A stretch of DNA of 64,000 bases, taken from Rufibacter radiotolerans (GTDB taxonomy: Bacteria > Bacteroidota > Bacteroidia > Cytophagales > Hymenobacteraceae). Shown here piece by piece: positions 15,387 through 24,282 of the stretch. Under the pieces are notes generated by a model. That model saw nothing but the letters and a program-made list of their open reading frames with translations, ran no database searches and was not told the origin of the DNA. The stretch is taken from NCBI RefSeq assembly GCF_001078055.1, contig NZ_CP010777.1, forward strand, positions 2,819,001-2,883,000, in the 5' to 3' direction. Both the position numbers and the translations under genes were made by a program. Numbering within the stretch: the stretch's first letter is position 1; each line of letters starts with the position of its first letter.

Positions 15387-17189
15387 ATGCTACAAAATTT
15401 TCTGCACACGTTCCATATCCCGGTCATGGGCCTGGCCTTTTCCATTGACTCCCCACTAAAGGTGGCCCGTTTTGGAATTTCCTCCGTTCTTTCCCTTTGT
15501 GATGACGCCCTGCTGGAAGACATGCGCCGTTACTATTCTGCCGTATTCCAAAAGCCTTACGTGCCTATTCAGAAAGACGAGGAAGACGGCCGTGCCCGCC
15601 GGGCCACCGCTTACCTTGACCTGGTAGATGACGTGGTGAACGAGCAGATAGAGCGCTTGCGCCAGGAAGAATTTGCCCCCGGCACCCAACTCACCAAATA
15701 CTTTGAACTGCTGCCCGACAACTCCCCGCTCCGCGCGCTGTATGAGCAAATGCTGGCCTCTACTGATGCGCCTTACCAGCAGTACCTGCAGTCCCAATTG
15801 CGCGAAGCCGTCACCCCTGGCTCTATTGACGTGAACATCATGACCAAGCTGGACAAGACCAATTACGGTCCAGACGGACAGCCCCTTCCGGCGGAGTTCA
15901 CCGATGCCTCTGCCGCCCTGCGCGGGTTTGCCAAAAGCAAGGTGCGATCTTCCATCGTGTTTTCAGCGGGTATGAACATGCGCCTCTATGGCTACATGGA
16001 CCAGTTCCCCTGCTTTCTGCCCAATGCCGCCGGTGAGTTTGAAAAGAAAGTGATTTTAAAGGTAAGTGATTACCGGTCTGCCGCCGTGCAGGGTAAAATA
16101 TTGGCCAAGAAAGGCATCTGGATCTCTGAATTCCGGGTAGAGTCTGGCTTGAACTGTGGGGGCCACGCCTTCGCCACCGACGGTTTTTTAATGGGACCCA
16201 TTCTGGAGGAATTCAAGCAGAACCGCCAGGCCCTCCGGACCGAACTTTGGGACATGTGCCAGGCCGTTCTTACCGCCAAAGGCCTTCCGGCACCCACCCA
16301 ACCCCCGGTGCAGAAACTGACCGTACAAGGAGGCTTGGGCACAGTCCAGGAGCATGAGTTTTTACTGGAGTATTACGGCGCCGATGCGGTAGGCTGGGGA
16401 ACCCCTTTCCTGCTGGTACCAGAGGCCACTACCGTAGACGCCCACACGCTTACCCAACTCTCTGACGCCACCTCTGATGACCTGTACCTGAGCCCAATTT
16501 CCCCGCTGGGAGTACCCTTCAACGCCATGCGCGGCACCACCAGCGAGCAACTGACCCAGAGCCGCATTGACAAAGGCAAGCCCGGCAGCCCCTGCATCAA
16601 GAAACACCTGGTTTCTAACACCGAGTTTACCGACGAGCCTATCTGCACGGCCTCCCGTAAGTACCAGCGCCGCAAGCTGGAGCACTTAAAATCTCAGGAA
16701 CTGTCCCTTGAGGCCTACCAGCGCGAGGAGGCCAAAGTATTAGCCAAAGAGTGCCTCTGCGAAGGCCTGGCCAACACCGCCACTGAGGAATATGGCCTCA
16801 ACAAGAAAGGCAGCAACCCCGTGGCCATCTGTCCAGGACCTAACCTGGCGTTCTTCTCGGGTATCTTTAAGCTGCAGGAAATGGTAGACCATATCTACGG
16901 TCGCTTTAACGCCCTTAACCAGACCTACCGGCCCCACGTGTTCATCAATGAGCTGAACCTGTACGTAGCCTACTGGAAAAACAAGAAAGAAGAGCACCTG
17001 GAAAACTTTAACCAAAAGCAACAGAAGTACCTGCAGACTTTTCGGCAGAACCTGCAGGAAGGCATCAACTACTACAAAGAACTGTTGCCTACCCTTTTTT
17101 CTTCAGATGAACTGGAACGCCAGGTCATTACCTTAAATGAACTGCTGGAAGCCGAGGATCAACTTCAGCTTTCTTTGGTACACGCCTAA
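15387..17189 (+). CDS. Unnamed protein, FMN TIM-barrel oxidoreductase-like, linked to queD
   Basis: A 600-residue cytoplasmic protein I cannot name. Several blocks look like an FMN-binding TIM barrel of the nitronate monooxygenase / glutamate synthase type: an N-terminal PVMGLAFSIDSPLKVARFGI strand, SGLNCGGHAF (C257, H260), VQGGLGTVQEHEFL and YYGADAVGWGTPFL (G336-T339). Towards the C-terminus are five cysteines, C403 (GSPCIKK), C420, C456, C458 (ECLCEGL) and C482 (ICPGPN), that could hold an Fe-S cluster. These readings are inference from motifs. The ATG at 15387 is preferred to one at 15342, because the extra 15 residues look like leader and the conserved part begins at MLQNFL. It ends 8 nt before queD and is surely co-transcribed with it, so a role near deazapurine or pterin chemistry is worth testing. 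Confidence 0.65.
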   Translation: MLQNFLHTFHIPVMGLAFSIDSPLKVARFGISSVLSLCDDALLEDMRRYYSAVFQKPYVPIQKDEEDGRARRATAYLDLVDDVVNEQIERLRQEEFAPGTQLTKYFELLPDNSPLRALYEQMLASTDAPYQQYLQSQLREAVTPGSIDVNIMTKLDKTNYGPDGQPLPAEFTDASAALRGFAKSKVRSSIVFSAGMNMRLYGYMDQFPCFLPNAAGEFEKKVILKVSDYRSAAVQGKILAKKGIWISEFRVESGLNCGGHAFATDGFLMGPILEEFKQNRQALRTELWDMCQAVLTAKGLPAPTQPPVQKLTVQGGLGTVQEHEFLLEYYGADAVGWGTPFLLVPEATTVDAHTLTQLSDATSDDLYLSPISPLGVPFNAMRGTTSEQLTQSRIDKGKPGSPCIKKHLVSNTEFTDEPICTASRKYQRRKLEHLKSQELSLEAYQREEAKVLAKECLCEGLANTATEEYGLNKKGSNPVAICPGPNLAFFSGIFKLQEMVDHIYGRFNALNQTYRPHVFINELNLYVAYWKNKKEEHLENFNQKQQKYLQTFRQNLQEGINYYKELLPTLFSSDELERQVITLNELLEAEDQLQLSLVHA

Positions 17190-17197
17190 CGTTTGAG

Positions 17198-17641
17198 ATG
17201 GACACGATCAGACTCACGCGCCGCTTCACTTTTGAGGCGGCGCACGCGTTAGCGCACTATGACGGCCTTTGCCGCCACATCCATGGCCACTCCTACAAAC
17301 TGGAAATCACGGTTATGGGCAGCCCCATCAAAACACCCGGCCACCCCAAAGACGGCATGGTCCTGGACTTTGGCGACCTCAAGCAACTGGTACAAACCCA
17401 CGTACTGGAGCAACTGGACCACGCCCTGGTGCTGCGTTACGAAAGCCCTGCCCCCCTGCTGGCGGTACTGCAGGACCACAAACTGCTGCTCCTGCCCTAC
17501 CAACCCACCTGCGAGAACCTGTTGCTCTACATCAAAGACTGCCTGCAACCCCACCTGCCCCCCACCGTCCATCTGCACAGCCTGCGCCTCTGGGAAACCG
17601 AGAATGCCTTTGGCGAGTGGCACGCAGCTGATAATTTTTAG
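17198..17641 (+). CDS. queD: 6-carboxy-tetrahydropterin synthase (QueD/PTPS family)
   Basis: A 147-residue cytoplasmic enzyme that converts 7,8-dihydroneopterin triphosphate to 6-carboxy-tetrahydropterin in queuosine synthesis. Zinc ligands are H16 (FEAAH), H29 and H31 (IHGH). The catalytic Cys is C25 in the CxxxHGH motif, and the Asp-His dyad is in LDHALVL. The C-terminal WETENAF holds the substrate-binding Glu. The CxxxHGH form favours QueD over mammalian-type PTPS. No other queuosine genes are in view. Two repeat elements follow it. Confidence 0.92.
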   Translation: MDTIRLTRRFTFEAAHALAHYDGLCRHIHGHSYKLEITVMGSPIKTPGHPKDGMVLDFGDLKQLVQTHVLEQLDHALVLRYESPAPLLAVLQDHKLLLLPYQPTCENLLLYIKDCLQPHLPPTVHLHSLRLWETENAFGEWHAADNF

Positions 17642-17690
17642 CCAGATTTTCTGGTTTTCCTTTCTTGGTTTAGGTGAGAATAGGCATCAT

Positions 17691-17752
17691 AGCAAGCTTC
17701 CCTGTTTTAGGGCCGTTTTTCATAAAACAGCCTTAAAACAGGGAAGCTTGCT
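17691..17752. repeat. GTTTT/AAAAC palindrome, copy 9, with extended arms
   Basis: A 62-nt palindrome. The family core is flanked by perfect extra arms AGCAAGCTTCC / GGAAGCTTGCT. It begins 49 nt after the queD stop. Confidence 0.9.
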
Positions 17753-17781
17753 TTTAAGAATTTAAGAGGAGGCAAAGTGTG

Positions 17782-17858
17782 CTTTGAGGCTATTGCCTCA
17801 CTGAAGTTGCAAACTTCAGCTTATAATGGGTCCAAGTTGGAAACTTGAACCAGAAGAA
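17782..17858. repeat. Three-hairpin element, copy A
   Basis: Three consecutive stems: TGAGGC-TATT-GCCTCA, CTGAAGTT-GCA-AACTTCAG, and CAAGTT-GGA-AACTTG, ending GAACCAGAAGAA. A second copy is at 60330-60402. The middle stem differs between copies by a paired change (CTGAAG/CTTCAG against CGGAAG/CTTCCG). Confidence 0.8.
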
Positions 17859-17981
17859 GGTAGAATTAACCTGTTTAAAGGACTTACCAAAGTTTAGAGA
17901 ATGACCATGGCACTAGCGACCGCTGATATCATTTACGAAAGTCAATGCAAACATATGAATTACAAGTTCTTGACTTTCCTC

Positions 17982-18060
17982 TCAGAAATCATCAGCACTG
18001 ATTCTTCAACGCAGACTCTCCCCTTGAGGGGAGAGTCTGCGCTTAGTACGGCATATCATT
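17982..18060. repeat. Short form of the 39-bp inverted-repeat element
   Basis: A palindrome at 18011-18040 (GCAGACTCTCCCC / GGGGAGAGTCTGC) carries only the outer ends of the arms at 13690-13856. Similarity continues outside: ATCATCAGCA and TTCTT upstream, and CTTAGTA plus a GATAT/CATAT-like segment downstream. It looks like the same element with its interior deleted. Confidence 0.65.
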
Positions 18061-18212
18061 GGTATCAGACTGAGTGTTATTCCAAAGGTTCTAGTTGCAT
18101 TAAGGCTTAAGTTGATTATATAGCGTTAACTGATGTAATAAAACACCATTGCGTAGCTTAATCTTTTCTGCCTAGAAAGCTGAATTTTTAGCCAAGCAAG
18201 CTTAACCCGGTC

Positions 18213-20306
18213 CTACAAAGCCGGAGCATCCTGAAAGAAGACACTGGCCGGCAGTTTGCTTTTTGAAATACCAGGCCCAGACCATTGCAGATCTAAACCA
18301 GCGGTGCTGCCCGGCTGACGGGTGTAGTAGAGTCTTACCGGATGAAGGCCTGCTTTCAAGTGAAGCTCTCCTTTTATTTCCTGGCCGACTTTATAGCCAT
18401 AATCTGCGTCTAAGACAGTGGCCTCATGCAGGCGTAGCAAGGCACCTCCATCGGTGGTAAGATAAAAGGTGTAGGTACCATCTGCAGGAGCGTTGATGTA
18501 GCCCTGGAAAAACAGCAGGTTTTGGTTTGGCTTACCAACGTCTCCCATTGGCTGCGGGGTTTGCCCGGTGGCGGTGGCCTGCAGCGAGGTGATCTCGGGT
18601 ACCCAAAGGAAATCACCGGCGAAGGCTTTCCAGCTCAGGCCTGGTTTGGTTTTGGTGGCTACCACGGCAGGCATCAGTTCCTGGTCATAGGGCCTCGGAG
18701 CTTCAGGGTCTGGCCTACGTGCCTGCAGTACCTTGTCTTTCATCTGTTGCTGCAGTTTCTCCATGCCCGGGGCCTTGGCCAGGTTGTTTACTTCCTGGGG
18801 GTCCTTCACCACGTTATAGATTTCAAAGTCATTAGAGTGGGCTTTGATGTCATACCGCACGCCTACATAGTCACCTAACCGGATGAGTTGCATCTGGCCG
18901 CGTTTCCGTTTCTGGTGCGCGGGGTGAAACTCGGCCAAAGTCGGGGTGCTGCCGTTGTTTTCATATTCTACATACACCAGGCTTTCCTGCTGATTTCCTT
19001 TGCCCGTGAGCGATGGCAATAGCGAAACGCCATCGGTACGGGCGGGGGCGGGAACACCGGCGGCGTGGGTGAAGGTAGGCAGCCAGTCATGCGAGGCATT
19101 GGGCGTCTTTACCACGGTGTTGGCCGGAATGTGACCGGGCCACCAGGCCAGGGCCGGCATGCGTACGCCGCCTTCCCAGACATCGCGCTTCACCCCGTCA
19201 AACGGCCCGAAACTGTTGAAGAAATCTGGGTTGTTGTCTTTCTTGCCCAGGTATGACTCCAGCGATGGCCCGTTGTCTGAGGAGAAAACCACCAGGGTGT
19301 TTTCGTCTATCTTCAGGTCTTTGAGGAGTTGCAGCAGATCGCCAATGGCGTCATCAATGCGCCGCACCGAGGTAGCGTAGCGTTTATAGACATCGGGCCA
19401 GGCGATTTCTGGGGTTGCCGGGTTCTTGTCATGGTCATAGGTGGCGTGGGCGTAGTCTGGGTGGGTCCAGGAATCAACGGTTCCGGAGGCGGTATTGATC
19501 ATCTGCCCGGGTTTGCCGGTCCATTGCAGTCCGCCTTTCAAACCACCGCCCGCCGGGTAGGCTTGGGTGGGCAGTTCCAGCACGGCATGCGGGGTATCAT
19601 AGGCCAGGTAAAGAAAGAACGGGTTCTCTTTGCCTTTGGCCTGGTCTATGATCCACTTTTTAGAGGCGGCGGTCCAGAGATCGGCAGTGTAGCATTTGTC
19701 CAGGGTGGCTGCTATTTCCGTGCGGTTTTGGTACACTTCCTTGGCCCCGCGATAGACGCCTTCTTTGGGGTAGTGCTCATGCCCATCGCCGTGCCGTATG
19801 TAGCCCAGATAATAGTCAAAGCCCCGGTTGAGGGGATGCCCGGGCCAGTTTTTGTTTTTGCCCTGCAGCCCCCATTTGCCCACAGCCGCCGTGGCATAGC
19901 CCGCCTTTTTCAGCACTGAGGCCATGGTGTGGTTATCTTCCAGTGCTTTGTCAAACTGGTTATCCCGCACGTTGGCGTGGCCCTGGCTCAGGCCCAGCAA
20001 TATAGAAGCGCGCGAGGGTGCGCACACCGGCGCACCGGCATAATGATGGGCCAGCACCGCGCCCTGGGCCGCCATCTTATCCAGGTTGGGAGTGTAGGCC
20101 CAGGGCTCACTGCGGTCTTTCCTGGTTTGGCGCTGTTTCTGGAAAAACACCCCCAAATCGCCGTACCCCAAATCATCCGTCAGGATAAAGATAATATTAG
20201 GCTGCTTCTTTTGAGGAACCGAGGGTTTAGTTTGTGCCGCCCCAGAAAAAGGCAGGCAGACACTGATAAGGACCAATAAAATAAGTGGGCGGAAAATCCT
20301 TTTCAT
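18213..20306 (-). CDS. Sulfatase (type I, formylglycine) with C-terminal PA14-like domain
   Basis: A 697-residue secreted arylsulfatase-family enzyme that hydrolyses a sulfate ester. The Sec signal ends near SGAAQ (residue 25). Calcium-binding Asp residues are in LTDDLGYGDLG (D44, D45), and the FGly site is C95 in CAPSR. The catalytic domain runs to about 500. The last about 120 residues (NLLFFQGYINAPADGTYTFYL, DGGALLRL, GLHPVRLYY) look like a PA14 carbohydrate-binding fold. The ATG at 20306 (MKRIFRP) is chosen because the signal peptide starts there, although the frame is open to 20354. It is the last gene of the leftward cluster and points at queD. Confidence 0.92.
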   Translation of the reverse strand: MKRIFRPLILLVLISVCLPFSGAAQTKPSVPQKKQPNIIFILTDDLGYGDLGVFFQKQRQTRKDRSEPWAYTPNLDKMAAQGAVLAHHYAGAPVCAPSRASILLGLSQGHANVRDNQFDKALEDNHTMASVLKKAGYATAAVGKWGLQGKNKNWPGHPLNRGFDYYLGYIRHGDGHEHYPKEGVYRGAKEVYQNRTEIAATLDKCYTADLWTAASKKWIIDQAKGKENPFFLYLAYDTPHAVLELPTQAYPAGGGLKGGLQWTGKPGQMINTASGTVDSWTHPDYAHATYDHDKNPATPEIAWPDVYKRYATSVRRIDDAIGDLLQLLKDLKIDENTLVVFSSDNGPSLESYLGKKDNNPDFFNSFGPFDGVKRDVWEGGVRMPALAWWPGHIPANTVVKTPNASHDWLPTFTHAAGVPAPARTDGVSLLPSLTGKGNQQESLVYVEYENNGSTPTLAEFHPAHQKRKRGQMQLIRLGDYVGVRYDIKAHSNDFEIYNVVKDPQEVNNLAKAPGMEKLQQQMKDKVLQARRPDPEAPRPYDQELMPAVVATKTKPGLSWKAFAGDFLWVPEITSLQATATGQTPQPMGDVGKPNQNLLFFQGYINAPADGTYTFYLTTDGGALLRLHEATVLDADYGYKVGQEIKGELHLKAGLHPVRLYYTRQPGSTAGLDLQWSGPGISKSKLPASVFFQDAPAL

Positions 20307-20391
20307 AGCAGGGTTATAGACAAGATTCATCCTTTGGCAGGTAAGCCGTACCAAGGAAATTGTTTATTTAAGAAGCAATCATTTTAACCGC

Positions 20392-21846
20392 CTATTCATC
20401 TTCCTCCTTCGCAGTGCTGGCTTTAGGCACATGGGCGCTGCCGTACAATGGGTTCTTCTGCTGCGGAATTTTGGCTCCGGTTTTCTGCGCCCAGGCCAGC
20501 AGGTCCTTTAGTAATTCATCGCGTTTAGCAGGGTTGGCTTCGGCCAGGTTCTTTTTCTCGCCCAGGTCATCTTTGAGGTTATACAGCTCCACCGCCTTGT
20601 TGCTGGCCAGCTTACTTTTACCGCCGTCAAGCACCCATTCTTCATGGTAGAGCAATAGTTTCCAGTCGCCTTTTCTGATGGTGGAAACCGGCCGGGACCT
20701 GAAATCCTGGTCCCTGGAACCGGGGTGGGCATTGTCCAGGTAACCCGGGAAGTGCCAGAAAATGGCAGGGCGATTTATGGCTTTCTCTCCATTAAAAAGC
20801 CTTACCAGACTTTCGCCGTCAAGCACCTTCTCTCTGGGTTTCACTGCACCGGCCACTTCCAGAAAGGTAGGAAACAGGTCCACGTTGATAACCGGCGCCT
20901 GCTGCACCGACCCGGCTTTGATCACGCCTGGCCACCGCGCAATAAACGGCACCCTTATGCCGCCTTCATAGTACATGCCCTTAAAACCCCTGAGCGGAGT
21001 CTGGGGTGATTCTGGCAGCCCGCCGTTGTCTGAGGTAAACAGCACCAGCGTATTTTCTTCCAGCCCCAGTTCCTTTATCTTCTTAAGCAGGATACCCACG
21101 CCATCATCCATCTGCGCGTTCATGGCGGCGTAGGCCTGGTGTTGCTGGTAGGTGCCTTACTTGCCTTTGAATTTGGCTAGCATTTCTTCCCGCGCCTGAA
21201 TGGGCATGTGGTCTGCGTGGTGGGCCACGTACAGGAAGAAGGGCTGGTTTTTGTTAGCCTCCATGAACTTGACGGCCCCGTTAGTGATGCGGTAGATGCC
21301 TTTAGGGTCGTTGGTCTCTGCGAACTGCTTTCTGCTGGGCGGGTTAAAATCATCGGTTACGTCAAAGCCCTGGTCTATAGGGAACGTGCCTTTTTTGTGG
21401 CCCACGTGCCACTTGCCAAACATGCCGGTTTTGTAGCCTGCGTCCCGCAACCCTTCGGCCAGGGTGTACATTTCTGGGGCCAGCTCATTGGTGTTAGGAA
21501 TAGGCTCCAACCGCATTTTATTCACAGGACCGCGTTTGGTGCTGCCAACCGCGTAGATGCCATGCCGAGGCGTGTACTGCCCCGACAGCAAACTCCCGCG
21601 GCTGGGCGCGCAGTTTCCGGCGGCGGCATAGGCGTTGGTAAAGACCATGCCCTGCCGGGCCAGGGCGTCAATGTTAGGCGTCTGGTAAAAGTCACTGCCC
21701 GTGAACCCCGCGTCTTTCCAACCCATGTCATCAATAAAGATCAACACAATGTTGGGCTTCTGCTTTGGCGCCTGGGCCGTAAGTTGGGCCGCCGTAAAAA
21801 AGCAGAGAACGAAAACTACAGCGGAAAGGTATTTTCTGATTTGCAT
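20392..21846 (-). pseudogene. Sulfatase gene interrupted by a single in-frame stop
   Basis: One continuous frame encodes a 484-residue sulfatase with a TAA at codon 230 (21157-21159). The first part has a Sec signal (ending TAQA), Ca-binding IDDMGWKD (D39, D40) and the FGly site C79 in CAPSR. After the stop the same frame resumes with GTYQQHQAYAAMNAQMDDGVG and the usual LFTSDNGG, RGFKGMYYEGGIRVP and KGDWKLL blocks. A change of AAA to TAA would explain it. An ATG at 21123 could restart translation of the C-terminal half, but that half lacks the catalytic Cys. Sequencing error is possible. Confidence 0.85.
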
Positions 21847-21902
21847 GAATCTGTGGGTTTGCCGGTAAGGGAATCGTTAAAAAAGGGAAAGCGGGCGAGT
21901 GG

Positions 21903-21940
21903 CGTTTTGAGCCTGTTTTCCAGAAAACAGCCCTAAAACG
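21903..21940. repeat. GTTTT/AAAAC intergenic palindrome, copy 10
   Basis: A 38-nt copy whose left box has TTTTGAG and right box CTAAAAC, with a TTTCCAGAAA centre. It ends 18 nt from the SGNH hydrolase stop. Confidence 0.88.
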
Positions 21941-21958
21941 GGTGGAAGCCTTTACGCC

Positions 21959-22609
21959 TTATTCCTTTATCTTTTTCTCCAGTTGCCTGGTAATCAAGGT
22001 GGCTAGTTCCTGGTAGCCTTTTGGGGTATAGTGGACGTTATTCGGGGCCTCTCCGTACTTTTGATGGATTTCCATGGACCCTGCGTAAATATCGTTCACT
22101 TCAATGCCATGCTTTTTCATTACTTCCCGGGCCACTGCATTATAAAGAGGCGCGTCTTTCACATATCTTCCCGGTTCATTCTCCGGCACATAAGAGGTAG
22201 TGACAAACAGCAGTTTGGCATTGGTTTTCTTTAGGATGGTCACCAGTGAGTCAAGGTTGGCGCGGTACTGTTCTGGGGTGTGGGCAAGGGAGCCGTTCAC
22301 TTTATCGCTTTTCCCGGCTTTGTTTCCTTCCCAGGGCAGGCGGTAGCACAGGTCCCACAGGCCCCAGTTAAACTGGATTACGTCCCACTTTTCCTGGCCC
22401 AGCCATTCATGAATTTTCTTCAGGCCGGTACCGGTATGCTGGGCGTTTCCTTTGTTATGCACAAGCACCGCCTTGTCTGCCAAACCTTGCTGCACAAACG
22501 GGAAGTAGCCAATGGAAATGGAGTCACCAATCACCAGCACATTCTTTTTGCGCGGCGCCCAGCCAGACAGCAACACGGTTAAAAGCAGAAGTAACCCAAT
22601 CTTTTTCAT
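21959..22609 (-). CDS. SGNH/GDSL-type hydrolase
   Basis: A 216-residue secreted esterase-like protein with an N-terminal hydrophobic signal (MKKIGLLLLLTVLLSG). Block I is VIGDSISIG with nucleophile S30. Block V reads NNVHYTPKGY with catalytic H193; the usual Asp three residues before His is Asn here, a possible change in the triad. Such enzymes in glycan clusters often remove acetyl groups. The gene is 17 nt downstream of the alpha/alpha-barrel lipoprotein gene, so the two are probably an operon. Confidence 0.82.
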   Translation of the reverse strand: MKKIGLLLLLTVLLSGWAPRKKNVLVIGDSISIGYFPFVQQGLADKAVLVHNKGNAQHTGTGLKKIHEWLGQEKWDVIQFNWGLWDLCYRLPWEGNKAGKSDKVNGSLAHTPEQYRANLDSLVTILKKTNAKLLFVTTSYVPENEPGRYVKDAPLYNAVAREVMKKHGIEVNDIYAGSMEIHQKYGEAPNNVHYTPKGYQELATLITRQLEKKIKE

Positions 22610-22626
22610 GGCAAGATTCCTGTCTT

Positions 22627-24282
22627 TTATAATAAGCCTTTAGGCAACTTGTTCAGGTTTTGGTTCAGGTCCATGAGCACCTTGGCCGGGTACACCGCAC
22701 TGTTCAACCACAAAGGCAGGTTATACTTGGTAAAGAACGTAGGGAACTCGCCCTCATGTGCCTGCTGCACCACAGTAAAGGAGTTGGCCAGCGATTTGGC
22801 CTTGGCCAGGTAAAGCGGCTTTTTGGTTACTTCATAGGCGTGCCAGAAGGTTTCTACCATAATGCCTGCCGAACGCCCCACCGGGTACCAAAACACGTAT
22901 TGTTCCTGCACGCTGGGCGTGATCCAGTCTTTGGAGTTTCGGCCGGGGGTTTTATTGTCGGTGGCGTACGGGCGGGGCTGTTCCCAGATCACAAACTGAT
23001 CTTCAGAGAAGCGCACCAGTTCCTCGGCTAAGGCCACATGGCCGGGGTTGTTTTTGCTGTTGTTAAACAGGTAAATAGCCAGGTCGCAGGCCTGCTCGCG
23101 GCTCAGGTTTTTGTAGGGCGGCCGCGCGTACACGTCTTCAAACTGCCCCTGCCAGTCAAAGGTCTTCACGGGGTTATCCAGAATGTATTGGAGCGCTTTT
23201 TTGGTAGGCGTCTCCAACCCCTTTACCCCGTAGTCCGTTCTGAGGCGATCAAAGTAGTTGGTCACGGCCGTAGGAATAGCAATGTTATCGGCTACGGGCT
23301 TATTGGTGGCGTGGTGCACAAACTGGTACCAGCTGCCGTTGGGCATCTGATTTTTAAGGTAGGTCTGCGAAATACGCTGGGCGGCTTCCAGGTACCGGAC
23401 GTCTTTGGTGTGGTCGTACAGATCCAGGAAAGCGTAGCCGGCATCCACCCCCATCATGGTGAAGTTGTTCACATCATTCATGTGGGCCTTTTTCCCATCC
23501 AGTTTCACGCCATAATATGTAGGCACAAAATACTCCCAGGCCGTGCCCGGCTTATACCGCAGGTCCAGCATAAAATCGGCGACAATACGGGCCAGCTCGG
23601 TGGCTTTCTGCGCTTCTGGGGTATTGGGTTTGAGGCGGGCATACGTGATGGCCCCAATGACCAGTGCGCTGTGTATTTTGGCGGGGTACCGGTAGTTAAG
23701 GTATTTAGGGTCCGGCTTTTTATAAGTAAACCAGTACTGCACATATTTTTCGGCCATGAGCTTTTCCAGCGCCACCAGAGCGCTCTGGTCATAGGCCAGG
23801 GCGGTGGGCTCATGATAAGGCCCATTGAAGGGCGATGCCCGATAAAAGCTCCCCTTCCCGGCTAGCCCCAGGCTGTCTCCGGCGGCGTTCAGGCCTACCA
23901 CCTGCACAGAGAAAGTACCTACCGGCACCTGGGCCCAAATGGGGCTAAGCGCCTCATACGGCACCTTGGCCTCAAAACTGAATTTCTTTTGATCCCTGAC
24001 AGAAACCACGGTATACAGGTACTTCACCGCGCCCTGAAGAACTTTATAGTCAAAAGCCGGGGCATAAATAAACAGTTTGGCCTCCTCGTTCCAGAACGGC
24101 ACTTTGCCCGGCACCCCTGGCCTGACCGGAACCTTTGACTCTTCCAGCGCTATCTCGCCCAGAGACTTTCCTTTGGTGGTGACCACTGCGCTACTTGCCG
24201 CCCCGGCCGGAGCTGCGGACTGGCAGGAATTCAAATACCCAGCCAAGGGTAACATGAGGCAAAGAAGTAGTTTTCTGTTCAT
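22627..24282 (-). CDS. Predicted alpha/alpha-barrel lipoprotein, glycan-active candidate
   Basis: A 551-residue lipoprotein (lipobox LNSC, C20). Residues about 50-150 look like a beta-sandwich domain (KLFIYAPAFDY, GTFSVQVVGLN). Residues about 170-540 have paired helices with Trp/Tyr-rich loops (YVQYWFTYKKPDP, MMGVDAGYAFLDLYD, NGSWYQFVHH, FWYPVGRSAGIMVETFWHAY), as in six-hairpin glycosidases and polysaccharide lyases. I cannot assign a family. It precedes the SGNH hydrolase by 17 nt. Candidate catalytic residues include D and E in WEYF, NDVNNF and FEDVYARPP, but none is proven. Confidence 0.6.
   Translation of the reverse strand: MNRKLLLCLMLPLAGYLNSCQSAAPAGAASSAVVTTKGKSLGEIALEESKVPVRPGVPGKVPFWNEEAKLFIYAPAFDYKVLQGAVKYLYTVVSVRDQKKFSFEAKVPYEALSPIWAQVPVGTFSVQVVGLNAAGDSLGLAGKGSFYRASPFNGPYHEPTALAYDQSALVALEKLMAEKYVQYWFTYKKPDPKYLNYRYPAKIHSALVIGAITYARLKPNTPEAQKATELARIVADFMLDLRYKPGTAWEYFVPTYYGVKLDGKKAHMNDVNNFTMMGVDAGYAFLDLYDHTKDVRYLEAAQRISQTYLKNQMPNGSWYQFVHHATNKPVADNIAIPTAVTNYFDRLRTDYGVKGLETPTKKALQYILDNPVKTFDWQGQFEDVYARPPYKNLSREQACDLAIYLFNNSKNNPGHVALAEELVRFSEDQFVIWEQPRPYATDNKTPGRNSKDWITPSVQEQYVFWYPVGRSAGIMVETFWHAYEVTKKPLYLAKAKSLANSFTVVQQAHEGEFPTFFTKYNLPLWLNSAVYPAKVLMDLNQNLNKLPKGLL

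Larger units (their letters stand above)
17642..18212. other. Repeat-rich convergent intergenic region
   Basis: 571 nt between the 3' ends of queD and a sulfatase. It holds an extended palindrome (17691-17752), a three-hairpin element (17782-17858) and a short form of the 39-bp inverted-repeat element (17982-18060). A possible 69-codon frame at 17901-18110 runs through the repeats, has no recognisable domain and is not called. Confidence 0.7.

Noticed and set aside
17901..18110. 69-codon plus-strand frame
   Set aside because: It runs across the short inverted-repeat element and has no domain or conserved composition.
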